From a virus, in the IMG/VR virus record IMGVR_UViG_3300025674_000178, positions 1-34,292 of that record: DNA of 34,292 nt; one strand, written 5' to 3'. The translations under genes were made by a program, and so were the position numbers. Shown one piece after another: positions 9,064-15,945 of the stretch. Every line of letters begins with the position of its first letter. The first letter of the stretch is position 1. The notes beneath the pieces are model-generated. The model ran no database searches, was not told where the DNA came from, and was given only the letters and a program-made list of their open reading frames with translations.

Positions 9064-9684
9064 TTACCACTTCTCTTCTTCCCATGTCAAGCGTTTTTTG
9101 AGTTCCTTATCAAATACCATTAGATATCTATGTTTTCTACTTCTTTCTCTCCATTCACCCTCTATACCTTTTGTCGGACCCCTTGAATGTTTAATAAATG
9201 ATCCATCGGATTGTTTAATCCAAAAGTCAGATTTCTTATCGGTCAAGCCATAGTACTTGAAATTTGCTGCACGATATATGACTCCAGTGTGGTGAGCAGA
9301 GTCAGCATAGCTAAGAATGCAAGAAACGCGGGCATCTTTTCTAAATCTCTTTATACAACGACTAACGAACCAAGATGTAATATTATGCTCTTCTTTTTGA
9401 ATATCTGGATGTATGCAAAGTCTTGAGAGTTCGTAAATACCCTCTTGTTGATTTCTCTCTAAACCAAATGCACCTACTGCTATTTCTGGAACTGGGAGAC
9501 TAGTAAAAACGCAGCAGCCAATAGACCCGCCAATATTAAGGATATCTGTGAATGACTTGCGGTAAAGTGAGTAATTGTATCCACTTTTAAAATCTTTAGA
9601 TTCGTCTTTAAGATAATGATAGGTATAAAGAAGTTCTTTGACTTCTTCCTTACCTACCTTATCTATATAAAAATCTGATTTCAT
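9064..9684 (-). CDS. GNAT-fold acyltransferase resembling phage Mom DNA-modification proteins (206 aa)
   Basis: Motifs seen: TYHYLKD (residues 21-27), AVGAFGLERN (69-78), YELSRLCIHP (84-93), then SYADSAHHTGVIYRAANFKYYG (125-146). An early (Y)HYL, an ELSRL strand and a YAD...HxGxIYxAxNFxYxG block are the hallmarks I associate with the Mom-like branch of the GNAT superfamily. Phage Mu Mom modifies adenines in phage DNA so that host restriction enzymes cannot cut. If that holds here, the product would act on phage DNA in the infected cell; the substrate is inference. No clear ribosome site is seen. The gene is followed by a strong terminator and flanked by tiny unknown genes. Alternative: a generic N-acetyltransferase. 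Confidence 0.6.
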   Translation of the reverse strand: MKSDFYIDKVGKEEVKELLYTYHYLKDESKDFKSGYNYSLYRKSFTDILNIGGSIGCCVFTSLPVPEIAVGAFGLERNQQEGIYELSRLCIHPDIQKEEHNITSWFVSRCIKRFRKDARVSCILSYADSAHHTGVIYRAANFKYYGLTDKKSDFWIKQSDGSFIKHSRGPTKGIEGEWRERSRKHRYLMVFDKELKKRLTWEEEKW

Positions 9685-9694
9685 CTAAGTATTT

Positions 9695-9868
9695 TTACTC
9701 ACTTTGTTTGCATTCTAACATATACTCTACAGTATTTGCAACATCGTTCATTGCATCACGAAGAAATGGTTGTTGCCCAGATTCTTGTTTGCGAATAGGA
9801 CGTGAAGAATCAGTCAAAGTCCATCTCCACTGCTTCATTCCCTCACAGTACCAAAGATTAATTTTCAT
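9695..9868 (-). CDS. Conserved small cyanophage-type protein, 57 aa, function unknown
   Basis: The start chosen is ATG 9868 (MKINLWYCEGMKQWRWTLTDSSRP...). A longer frame upstream reads through the neighbouring gene in another phase and looks non-coding. The protein has an aromatic-rich N-terminal strand pair (LWYCEGMKQWRWTLTD) and an acidic helix (LRDAMNDVANTVEYMLECK). It overlaps the upstream 52-aa gene by 11 bp and ends 10 bp before the Mom-like gene, suggesting one transcript. I recognise the style of this protein from cyanophage genomes but know no function. Confidence 0.65.
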   Translation of the reverse strand: MKINLWYCEGMKQWRWTLTDSSRPIRKQESGQQPFLRDAMNDVANTVEYMLECKQSE

Positions 9869-10016
9869 GTTTGAAATGTTCGAGTTCGACCCAATTGAGG
9901 AGAGTTTGGAATGCTGTGATGGAAGCATCTGTGCAATTATTGTCCTTAAGTGTCTGAACATAATACTCAAGTGCTTCGATGACCATCTCACGGTCTTTTT
10001 GTGAAATAAGTGACAT
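9858..10016 (-). CDS. Small protein, 52 aa, function unknown
   Basis: The start is set at ATG 10016 (MSLISQKDREMVIEALEYYVQTLKDNN...) because the longer open frame upstream runs through the tRNA-Thr gene. The sequence predicts two amphipathic helices (residues 7-25 and 30-48) and contains one Cys. It lies 20 bp downstream of tRNA-Thr and overlaps the next gene by 11 bp. No recognised domain; a small helical hairpin protein, probably expressed with the tRNA and Mom-like genes. Confidence 0.6.
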   Translation of the reverse strand: MSLISQKDREMVIEALEYYVQTLKDNNCTDASITAFQTLLNWVELEHFKHEN

Positions 10017-10036
10017 TTGGAGTTTTATAGAACTCA

Positions 10037-10108
10037 AGCCCCCGACAAGATTTGAACTTGCGACATCGGCTTTACAAAAGCCGCGCTCTACCACTGAGCT
10101 ACAAGGGC
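10037..10108 (-). tRNA. tRNA-Thr (anticodon UGU)
   Basis: 72-nt cloverleaf on the minus strand. The acceptor is GCCCTTG/CGGGGGC (two G-T pairs), the D-arm GCTC AGTGGTA GAGC, the anticodon stem CGGCT/AGCCG with loop TTTGTAA (anticodon TGT), the variable region ATGTC, and the T-arm GCAAG TTCAAAT CTTGT. CCA is not encoded. It reads ACA codons, useful to an AT-rich phage in a host with different codon use. Confidence 0.92.
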
Positions 10109-10109
10109 A

Positions 10110-10379
10110 TTAATCCGTTGGCATCATTTCTGGATTTTCCAGTTCGACTTCAAACAACATCGGATGACACTCTTCATCTATAAGATAAAAAGATGTTCTG
10201 TATAAATCATCAGGTTCAAATCGTCGTTCATTGTCTGCCAACTTAATCAATTCCAGGTCATAAATGGATTCATCTGGAAGTTCATCAAAAGTAAATGGAA
10301 CCTGATTTATGAAATACATAAGAACTATTTGAGATCCTCGATTGTACCAACAATATCTGGCATCGATACGGTATTTCAT
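10110..10379 (-). CDS. Hypothetical protein, 89 aa
   Basis: ATG 10379 starts MKYRIDARYCWYNRGSQIVLMYFINQVPFTFDELPDES. The protein is acidic, with a hydrophobic beta-rich N-terminal half and a C-terminal ELENPEMMPTD. The stop codon ends 1 bp before the first base of tRNA-Thr, so gene and tRNA must share a transcript and be separated by processing. A weak GGAAC site precedes the start. I recognise no domain; no transmembrane segment is convincing. Confidence 0.6.
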   Translation of the reverse strand: MKYRIDARYCWYNRGSQIVLMYFINQVPFTFDELPDESIYDLELIKLADNERRFEPDDLYRTSFYLIDEECHPMLFEVELENPEMMPTD

Positions 10380-10411
10380 AAGGTTCCGTACTTTTGGTTA
10401 TTTAGAGGGTG

Positions 10412-10876
10412 TTAATTTCTCTTGTTTTTGCCTCTATATGTCTCGGTTTGTGCGTGACAGTTGGGGCAAAGAAGACGAAGATTTTCTAAACGATTATCGT
10501 GGTGATTTCCGTTTATGTGGTCCAATTCAATAGGAGTAGGTTGACTCCTCCATTCTACTATGCCACATTCTTCGCATTTATGTTCTTTTATACCTTCAGC
10601 AATAAGTCTATTACGAAGTCTAAAAGATTGAACAACAGTATTCTCCTTTAGATATTCTTCAATAGGTCTTTTTGGACCTATTTTCTTACCTTTATTCCAC
10701 GATTGTCCGTGAAAATGAGAAGTATCAATACCTAACTTAGATATTCTTCTGTGAGTTGTTTGATAATTTCCCCCTGCTGGTATTATCTTAAGTTTTTGTA
10801 AAACTTGTCTAATACTACCAGAAGTTTTTACCGCCTCACGAAGTTCATCTTCAGTATAAGTATATCGTGTGTTCAT
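10412..10876 (-). CDS. HNH homing endonuclease, free-standing (154 aa)
   Basis: The N-terminal part (residues ~5-55) looks like a helix-turn-helix DNA-binding module (YTEDELREAVKTSGSIRQVLQKL ... RRISKLGIDTSHF). The C-terminal part is a classic zinc-ribbon HNH nuclease: CEEC (101-104), PIELDHINGNHHDNRLENLRLLCPNCHAQT (116-144) with the catalytic His in DH and the second Cys pair CPNC (137-140). Such enzymes nick or cut cognate DNA lacking the element and spread by gene conversion. It sits between tRNA-Leu and tRNA-Thr. Its start codon lies in one arm of a 15-bp inverted repeat with a late promoter in the loop, so expression is probably confined to late infection. Confidence 0.88.
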   Translation of the reverse strand: MNTRYTYTEDELREAVKTSGSIRQVLQKLKIIPAGGNYQTTHRRISKLGIDTSHFHGQSWNKGKKIGPKRPIEEYLKENTVVQSFRLRNRLIAEGIKEHKCEECGIVEWRSQPTPIELDHINGNHHDNRLENLRLLCPNCHAQTETYRGKNKRN

Positions 10877-10923
10877 TTAAATGGTAAACTCTACAATTAT
10901 TTATAAAATTTACCATTTAAATG
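10874..10923. repeat. 15-bp perfect inverted repeat over HNH start codon and tRNA-Leu 3' end
   Basis: CATTTAAATGGTAAA (10874-10888) and its exact reverse complement (10909-10923) are separated by 20 bp that hold a TATAAATA late promoter. One arm contains the HNH start codon; the other contains the last two bases of tRNA-Leu. In read-through RNA the arms would pair and bury the start codon. Confidence 0.9.
10898..10905 (-). promoter_or_regulatory. Consensus late promoter TATAAATA for the HNH gene
   Basis: An exact TATAAATA on the minus strand lies inside the loop of the inverted repeat. The predicted start (about 6 nt downstream, near 10892) gives an mRNA lacking the upstream arm, leaving the HNH start codon unpaired. 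Confidence 0.8.
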
Positions 10924-11005
10924 GGAGTGACGGGACTCGAACCCGTAAGGCACTACTGCCACCGGTTTTTAAGACCGGAATGTTTACCGATTTCATCACA
11001 CTCCC
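10922..11005 (-). tRNA. tRNA-Leu (anticodon UAA)
   Basis: 84-nt class II tRNA. The acceptor is GGGAGTG/CACTCCC, the anticodon stem CCGGT/ACCGG with loop CTTAAAA (anticodon TAA), the long variable arm GGCAGTAGTGCC, and the T-arm ACGGG TTCGAGT CCCGT; the discriminator is A and CCA is not encoded. It reads UUA. A terminator-like hairpin ends 3 bp upstream of its 5' end. Confidence 0.93.
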
Positions 11006-11007
11006 AT

Positions 11008-11030
11008 AAAAACTCAGAAGAAACTGAGTT
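11008..11030 (-). terminator. Terminator-like hairpin between the 59-aa gene and tRNA-Leu
   Basis: AACTCAG-TTTCTT-CTGAGTT (7-bp perfect stem) followed by TTT on the minus strand. The hairpin contains the final codons and TGA stop of the 59-aa gene and ends 3 bp before tRNA-Leu. A weak terminator or a processing signal is possible. Confidence 0.5.
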
Positions 11031-11193
11031 GATTGTCAGACTTTAGTACATAAGTGGGTGGATGTAAACGGCAGTATTCATTAAATGTAATCTTCATCTC
11101 CTTAGATGTAAGACCACAGTTTGCTGCCGCCTTGGGAATATTCCATTTTGCTGAAAACAGCATTTCCATTGATTCTCGTGTTTCGGGTCTCAT
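11014..11193 (-). CDS. Small cyanophage protein, 59 aa, possible HTH-like
   Basis: Reads MRPETRESMEMLFSAKWNIP, then KAAANCGLTSKEMKITFNEYCRLHPPTYVLKSD, ending LSFF. ATG 11193 overlaps the stop of the upstream gene as ATGA, a typical coupled start. The segment IPKAAANCGLTSKEMKITFNEYC (residues 19-41) has the spacing of a helix-turn-helix (KAAA-x-CGLT-x-EMK), so a DNA-binding role is possible but unproven. The sequence style (RLHPPTYV) is familiar from cyanophage genomes. The last codons lie in a terminator-like hairpin. Confidence 0.72.
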   Translation of the reverse strand: MRPETRESMEMLFSAKWNIPKAAANCGLTSKEMKITFNEYCRLHPPTYVLKSDNQLSFF

Positions 11194-11372
11194 AGAGGAT
11201 TTGCATAAGAAAGGGTTTCTTCATCCACTGTAGCACGAACGAAGTCTAACACATTCATAAACTCTTTCACGGTATCACAGACCACTTCTTTTTCTGACCC
11301 CTCACTGGAATACAGATATACGGTTCGTTTGATTGGGTCCACCACGCATCGTGTCAGATACTCATCTTGCAT
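11190..11372 (-). CDS. Small protein, 60 aa, function unknown
   Basis: MQDEYLTRCVVDPIKRTVYLYSSEGSEKEVVCDTVKEFMNVLDFVRATVDEETLSYANPL. A predicted antiparallel strand pair (TRCVVDPIKRTVYLYSSEG) is followed by a helix (VKEFMNVLDFVRATV); no known domain. A consensus host-type promoter (11398-11426) starts a transcript about 19 nt upstream, and a GGA sits 8 nt before ATG. It is the first gene of a short unit: 60-aa gene, 59-aa gene, tRNA-Leu. Confidence 0.65.
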   Translation of the reverse strand: MQDEYLTRCVVDPIKRTVYLYSSEGSEKEVVCDTVKEFMNVLDFVRATVDEETLSYANPL

Positions 11373-11397
11373 TCGGTCATCCGTTGATTACCTTAAT

Positions 11398-11426
11398 AGT
11401 GTATCAGATCTCGGCGTCCTTGTCAA
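11398..11426 (-). promoter_or_regulatory. Sigma70-type promoter TTGACA-17-TACACT
   Basis: -35 TTGACA (11421-11426), 17-bp spacer, -10 TACACT (11398-11403). It is embedded in the end of the upstream structural gene, whose TGA stop directly abuts the -10. It drives the 60-aa/59-aa genes and probably tRNA-Leu. Confidence 0.75.
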
Positions 11427-12120
11427 GGGGGTTTTCGAGATATTCTCGAACCATTTCTTGAATAAGATTTTTTACATAGTTGTGTTCAAAATTAAATGAG
11501 TAACCTTCATTTCCATTTGGATAATCTTCATGAGTTTTACCTTCATATTCTACTATAAGATCATCATCAAATCTTGACGCATGAATTATGTAATAATACT
11601 CAATATCAACACCAGAAGTTTGCCAATTTGATTCAATATAAACTTTATTATCTTCTATTTTTTCAACATAGATCACATATGGGTTTCCAATTGGAGTTAA
11701 ATTGACACTGATCGTTTCTTGTTTTACAAGACCTCTCCAATAATCTGGCAGTTCTATAATTTTTCCCTTTCCTTTACCATGAAGATAAACACCAATCTCT
11801 GGACCTTCTAAGCAAACATGACGCAATCTCCAACCTTCTTTGGTTGGATGTGGCATATCAAATGGAAGGTTCTTTTTATTGGAAAGAATGTGAGATCCTC
11901 CATTTGAAGTAACATCTCCTCCAGCAACAACCGTAGAATCAACTTGAAGTGCTGCAAATCTTCCATTAACTTGAAGATATCTTTCACAGGCATCTTCGGG
12001 ATAGTCGTCATCACCAGTTGTTGATCGGTGAATATAATCAAAATCTGGATGGGGAATTCCAATTACTGGACCATCACAATTCTTATTTCCAAAAGCTCTA
12101 GGTACAAATGCGTTTGACAT
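11404..12120 (-). CDS. Virion structural protein, 238 aa, paralogue of the next gene
   Basis: The central block GGSHILSNKKNLPFDMPHPTKEGWRLRHVCLEGPEIGVYLHGKGKGKIIELPDYW (residues ~75-128) matches its neighbour (GGHILSAKKNFDIPHPTREGWRLRHTCPEGP.. VYYRG). Both continue with TISVNLTPIG and NKVYI(E/L)S and end in EGYSF/EYSV. The (F)DIPHP..GWRLRH...EGPE..VY.RG signature recurs in tail-fibre and structural proteins of marine T4-like phages. Ribosome site AAGGAG is well placed. It lies at the distal end of the baseplate hub operon, so it is probably a minor virion or fibre-attachment protein; exact position unknown. Confidence 0.7.
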   Translation of the reverse strand: MSNAFVPRAFGNKNCDGPVIGIPHPDFDYIHRSTTGDDDYPEDACERYLQVNGRFAALQVDSTVVAGGDVTSNGGSHILSNKKNLPFDMPHPTKEGWRLRHVCLEGPEIGVYLHGKGKGKIIELPDYWRGLVKQETISVNLTPIGNPYVIYVEKIEDNKVYIESNWQTSGVDIEYYYIIHASRFDDDLIVEYEGKTHEDYPNGNEGYSFNFEHNYVKNLIQEMVREYLENPLDKDAEI

Positions 12121-12122
12121 AA

Positions 12123-12899
12123 TTACTCCTTAACATCATAGTGATAACCAGAAACAGAATATTCATTATTGTTTCCTGGATAATCTGCTGGCGTTGTTCC
12201 AGGATATTCTGGAATTAATTTTTCACCATCTTTTCTTTCTGCAAAAATGTGATAATAACAATCAATTGGCATACCACCTTTTGATTGTAAGTATACTTTA
12301 TTATCACCGATTCTTTTTACAATTACATCTTGATGAGCACCAATCGGCGTCAATGAAACTGTAATTGTCCTTGGATCTACAAATTTTTCCCAATATTCTG
12401 GAAGTTCAATTTCAGTTTTGCTAGTGACTCTTCCTCTATAATATACATCATTTGAAGGACCTTCTGGACAGGTATGCCGTAATCTCCAACCTTCTCTTGT
12501 TGGGTGTGGAATATCAAAGTTCTTTTTAGCAGAAAGAATATGTCCACCACAACGAGACATTACTTCTCCCTGAGCAATGATATTTAATCCAGCATTAATA
12601 TTTAATGCAACATCTAATGTATTAAAAATTGCAGCATCACCATCAATTGCCAATGAATATGGATTATTAATTCCTGTACAAAGTGTTCCGGGAACAAATG
12701 GAGTTACTGCTTCACTATTTCTATTTGGACCAACCATTAAGGTCGCATAGTTAAATGGAAATGAAGTTGGTTCTCCAATAATTGCAGGACCTTCAATGTA
12801 AGCAGATCCTCTTGCTTCCAATGGACCAACTCCTAGTGCAATAGGATTTCCACATCCTACAAACAGTCTTTTTCCAACAAATAAATCAGGTACTTTCAT
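12123..12899 (-). CDS. Virion structural protein, 258 aa, paralogue of 11404-12120
   Basis: The N-terminal half (residues 1-125) is beta-rich and low in charge (GNPIALGVGPLEARGSAYIEGPAIIGEP...), like a repeated strand scaffold. The C-terminal half contains GGHILSAKKNFDIPHPTREGWRLRHTCPEGP, then ELPEYWEKFVDPRTITVSLTPIG and NKVYLQSKGG, shared with the downstream gene. ATG overlaps the stop of the spike-like gene (ATGA). The pair probably arose by duplication and then diverged in the N-terminal half. Role: late virion or tail structural protein, inferred from operon position. Confidence 0.7.
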   Translation of the reverse strand: MKVPDLFVGKRLFVGCGNPIALGVGPLEARGSAYIEGPAIIGEPTSFPFNYATLMVGPNRNSEAVTPFVPGTLCTGINNPYSLAIDGDAAIFNTLDVALNINAGLNIIAQGEVMSRCGGHILSAKKNFDIPHPTREGWRLRHTCPEGPSNDVYYRGRVTSKTEIELPEYWEKFVDPRTITVSLTPIGAHQDVIVKRIGDNKVYLQSKGGMPIDCYYHIFAERKDGEKLIPEYPGTTPADYPGNNNEYSVSGYHYDVKE

Positions 12900-13489
12900 A
12901 GTTTATTTTGAATTTCGTTTATGTATGGTCCGGAGCAGGGTTTAGATCCATTGACTTTTGTTGCACCATCAGCAGCATCAATAAGTCCTCCGTATATATT
13001 TAATATGGCTTTACCAATGACATCTACAGTCTTTTCTGAAAAAATCTTTGTAGATACTTTAGAATCTACAACGATCTGTGGTGCTTTAATAATTACCTTT
13101 TCATTACCATCAATCTGAATTACACCATTCTGACCATCAGCACCACTAGCAATTAACTCAATATTCTGAGCCCATATTGTAACACGACCATTTGGTGCTC
13201 CTATAAGTATATCACCATTTTCTGCAAGTTGGTAGATGGCTGGTGTTTCTTTCGCAACATCTCTTCCAGCTTTTACTGCAAAGGAACCTGGACAAACATT
13301 TATAGTAGACCCCTTTCTACCTTCATCAATACTACCACTAGAATCCATCGTCATATAGTGACGACCACCATCTTCTCCGGTTCTAAGCATGACACCGGAA
13401 ATATTATTATCATCATGAATATGGCCAAATCTTATTTCACCGTGATCATTTCCAGCTCTATTAAAATGATAATTTAGTCTTTCTGACAT
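12896..13489 (-). CDS. Baseplate spike-like protein (gp5 C-terminal-type beta-prism), 197 aa
   Basis: The N-terminus (RAGNDHGEIRFGHIHDDNNISGVMLRTGEDGGRHYMTMDSSGS) is followed by alternating short strands: GDILIGAPNGRVTIWAQNIELIASGADGQNGVIQIDGNEKVIIKAPQIVVDSKVSTKIFSEKTVDVIGKAILNIYGG (~100-175). This regular beta repeat resembles the trimeric needle of T4 gp5 and VgrG proteins. It lies directly downstream of the gp5-like OB-fold gene and starts by TAATG coupling. I infer that hub OB-fold and needle are separate polypeptides here. Confidence in a spike role is moderate; in its being a late structural gene, high. Confidence 0.6.
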   Translation of the reverse strand: MSERLNYHFNRAGNDHGEIRFGHIHDDNNISGVMLRTGEDGGRHYMTMDSSGSIDEGRKGSTINVCPGSFAVKAGRDVAKETPAIYQLAENGDILIGAPNGRVTIWAQNIELIASGADGQNGVIQIDGNEKVIIKAPQIVVDSKVSTKIFSEKTVDVIGKAILNIYGGLIDAADGATKVNGSKPCSGPYINEIQNKL

Positions 13490-15729
13490 TAGAATTTACC
13501 TACACAATCTACAACATTAACTACAGTTCCAGTTACTATAGTTACCTCTTCATCAGCAACTCTCTTCACATTGAAGATTGGAACAATCTTAGCATTATAA
13601 CCAGTATCACTTTCAATATAAATTTCTGGAATTTCAGCAAATCCTTGACCAGGACTTATAATATTTACCTTAGTAAGAGAACCTAAAGAATCATATTCTG
13701 GATTCATGACAGCACCATTATCTGGAACAATAACTATTTTATCATCAGGATTATATCCAAATCCAGGATCTGATATGTTAATGTCACCAATCTCAAGAAC
13801 TGCAGGATAATTTCCATTTGAGATGGTTGGATCTGGTCCAACATCAACTCTATTTGGATTACATGTTGGTGCAGTTATAGTTTTTGATTCCGTTACCAAT
13901 TCTGGTGGATTGCCGCAAGATTGAACAGTATCTCCGGGAAGTAAATCTATAATAGATCCAGCAGTGTATGGAGTATCATAAATTCCATTTGCTCTTTGAA
14001 CGATTGTATCTCCAAAGTTAGCCCAAGTTCTACCATCTCCACCAAGACTTCCATCGAATTTTGGTAGGTAATCTTTCCCAGACTCATCAATAATTACGTT
14101 TACAACTTGACCATTTTGCACAATTGCTCTTCCACTTGCACCACTCCCCTTTCCACAATTGTCTCTGAAATTCACAAATGGCGCTGAAGAGTATCCGGAT
14201 CCTGGAGAAATAATATCAACCCCAAGAATATCTCCAGCGGCACTTATTATCGCATTTCCAGAAGCTCCAGAACCACCTCCACCATAAAACTCCACGATTG
14301 GAGGACCGCATAAAATTGGACCAACATTACATGCTCCCAAAGAATCAAATACGTCATCAAATCCCAAATCAAAATCAAAGTTATCTGGATCAATTGCTTG
14401 AGTAACTGTACTTGCTACAGATTGAACTTTACTAACGATTGAATTTAGATCAATTGAAACTGGAGCACCAGATCCTGACCAAATACTCCACTCATCTTTT
14501 TCCGAACAAGACGGTTCTTCTTCACAAGAAAGGAATGAAAGAACATCTGTGATGAAACTTAAAATTCCACCAGCAAGATCAAATGCTCCACCAACGATTG
14601 CTTTTACTGGACCTAAAATAGCATCAACTCCAGATGTAATTAATCCAGCAAGATTACCAACTAAAGATCCAACAAAATTCTCAACAGCACAAAGTGGAGT
14701 ATTGATAAATCTATCAACTGCTTTCAATAAGAAATTGCCAACCATTTTTAAAAGATTACTAACAATCTTTCTAAACAAACAAGCAATCAAATCATTTGCA
14801 GTTTCGACTGCTGCTTTAAGTCCAGGTCTTTGATTTGGAAATAAAAGATAATAAGTGTCCTTTAAGGTGTTATTGATTTTATTTGTGGTGTATTTTTGCA
14901 CTTCATTAATCAACCACTTTACACCACCAGAAATAAATTCAGTGGCTTTGGCGACTGCCTTACTAATTTCTTTTTCAATATTATTAATTTTTGTCGTAAC
15001 TTTTGTTTCCCAGTTACTTGCTGTTTTTTTAATTCTTTCAATATCTGCAATTAAGTTTTTTATTTTTTTCTGAATTGCACCAAGAGGAACTGGTTCACAT
15101 GTTGATGGTTTTGGTGTTGGTTCTTTTACCTCACCATTTTTCTTGTTTTCTCCAGAAGCTCCTTCATCCTTTTCAATTACACTCTCTTGAACTTTTGTAT
15201 TACTGGGTGGTTTATTGGAACCAGTCTGTGTTGCTTGTGGTTTTTCACCATCATTTTGATTTAATGAATATCTCGCAACAGTATCTCTGTTTGTGTATCC
15301 ACTGAAGGGGAAAAATGCTATGGTTGGATCGTCGGATTTGGAAATTGCAGTATATTGATTTGTACCCAACACACCAATAATAACTGGTTGCTGAGCATCT
15401 TCACCATCTAGGAAGAAACCAAATACAAAATTACCTTGACGAATTGCCGAGTTAGTCCAAGTTCCAGCAGCACCAGAACCAGCAGTAACTGGATACATGA
15501 GGGAAGCCCAAGGCAACTGATCATCGGTAAGTTCATTTTTAATCGCAGTATGATATCCCATAATGCGAACTTTATATCTTTCACCAAAACCCCTATGATC
15601 ACCTGTAGTTGAACTTCTATATGCTGGGATATTTCCAGACCACTTTTCTTCGGAGACTACCTGACCAACCCACCAGATAAATCCGTCCCTTCCAACAAAG
15701 TGTCTCTTAAAAAGTCCTTGTTCAATCAT
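13489..15729 (-). CDS. 5: gp5-like baseplate hub protein, OB-fold without lysozyme domain (746 aa)
   Basis: Residues ~15-125 match the T4 gp5 N-terminal OB-fold: WWVGQVVSEEKWSGN, RYKVRIMGYHT, DDQLPWASLMYPVTAGSGAAGT, then FVFGFFLDGEDAQQPVIIGVLG. T4 gp5 continues with a lysozyme domain; none is visible here. Instead come a charged/coiled-coil stretch (~195-290), Ala/Ile/Leu-rich amphipathic segments (~300-410), and repeats with GSGASGNAIISAAGDILGVDIISPGSGYSSAPFV (~485-640). In T4 this protein binds gp27 and caps the tail needle. The gene is flanked by the gp27-like and spike-like genes. Loss of lysozyme fits with peptidoglycan-cleaving domains in the tape-measure-like proteins upstream. Confidence 0.8.
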   Translation of the reverse strand: MIEQGLFKRHFVGRDGFIWWVGQVVSEEKWSGNIPAYRSSTTGDHRGFGERYKVRIMGYHTAIKNELTDDQLPWASLMYPVTAGSGAAGTWTNSAIRQGNFVFGFFLDGEDAQQPVIIGVLGTNQYTAISKSDDPTIAFFPFSGYTNRDTVARYSLNQNDGEKPQATQTGSNKPPSNTKVQESVIEKDEGASGENKKNGEVKEPTPKPSTCEPVPLGAIQKKIKNLIADIERIKKTASNWETKVTTKINNIEKEISKAVAKATEFISGGVKWLINEVQKYTTNKINNTLKDTYYLLFPNQRPGLKAAVETANDLIACLFRKIVSNLLKMVGNFLLKAVDRFINTPLCAVENFVGSLVGNLAGLITSGVDAILGPVKAIVGGAFDLAGGILSFITDVLSFLSCEEEPSCSEKDEWSIWSGSGAPVSIDLNSIVSKVQSVASTVTQAIDPDNFDFDLGFDDVFDSLGACNVGPILCGPPIVEFYGGGGSGASGNAIISAAGDILGVDIISPGSGYSSAPFVNFRDNCGKGSGASGRAIVQNGQVVNVIIDESGKDYLPKFDGSLGGDGRTWANFGDTIVQRANGIYDTPYTAGSIIDLLPGDTVQSCGNPPELVTESKTITAPTCNPNRVDVGPDPTISNGNYPAVLEIGDINISDPGFGYNPDDKIVIVPDNGAVMNPEYDSLGSLTKVNIISPGQGFAEIPEIYIESDTGYNAKIVPIFNVKRVADEEVTIVTGTVVNVVDCVGKF

Positions 15730-15944
15730 CAGTCTTCATATATCCTGCACTCTAATGCATTAGGATTTTCATCACAAAACATCTCAAATCCAGATGGATC
15801 GTGATCAGTATCTGGATGATTAGCTTGATATTTTTCAAGGTGCTCTAACTCATCTTCTAAATGACGACGACGTTGCCCACTCGTATTTGGATTATCAATT
15901 TGATCCTTGTCGTCATTGATATGTTGTTGTAGTGTTCTGTCCAT
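15729..15944 (-). CDS. Small acidic hub-operon protein, 71 aa
   Basis: MDRTLQQHINDDKDQIDNPNTSGQRRRHLEDELEHLEKYQANHPDTDHDPSGFEMFCDENPNALECRIYED. Very hydrophilic, one predicted helix (residues ~25-40), two Cys near the C-terminus (FCDENPNALEC). The stop overlaps the gp5-like start (TGATG), and it starts 2 bp after the gp27-like stop. Its fixed place between gp27- and gp5-like genes suggests a small hub component or assembly chaperone. No known domain. Confidence 0.65.
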   Translation of the reverse strand: MDRTLQQHINDDKDQIDNPNTSGQRRRHLEDELEHLEKYQANHPDTDHDPSGFEMFCDENPNALECRIYED

Positions 15945-15945
15945 G

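Noticed and set aside
10017-10094. N-terminal extension of the 52-aa gene
   Set aside because: It reads through tRNA-Thr; the sequence is translated tRNA.
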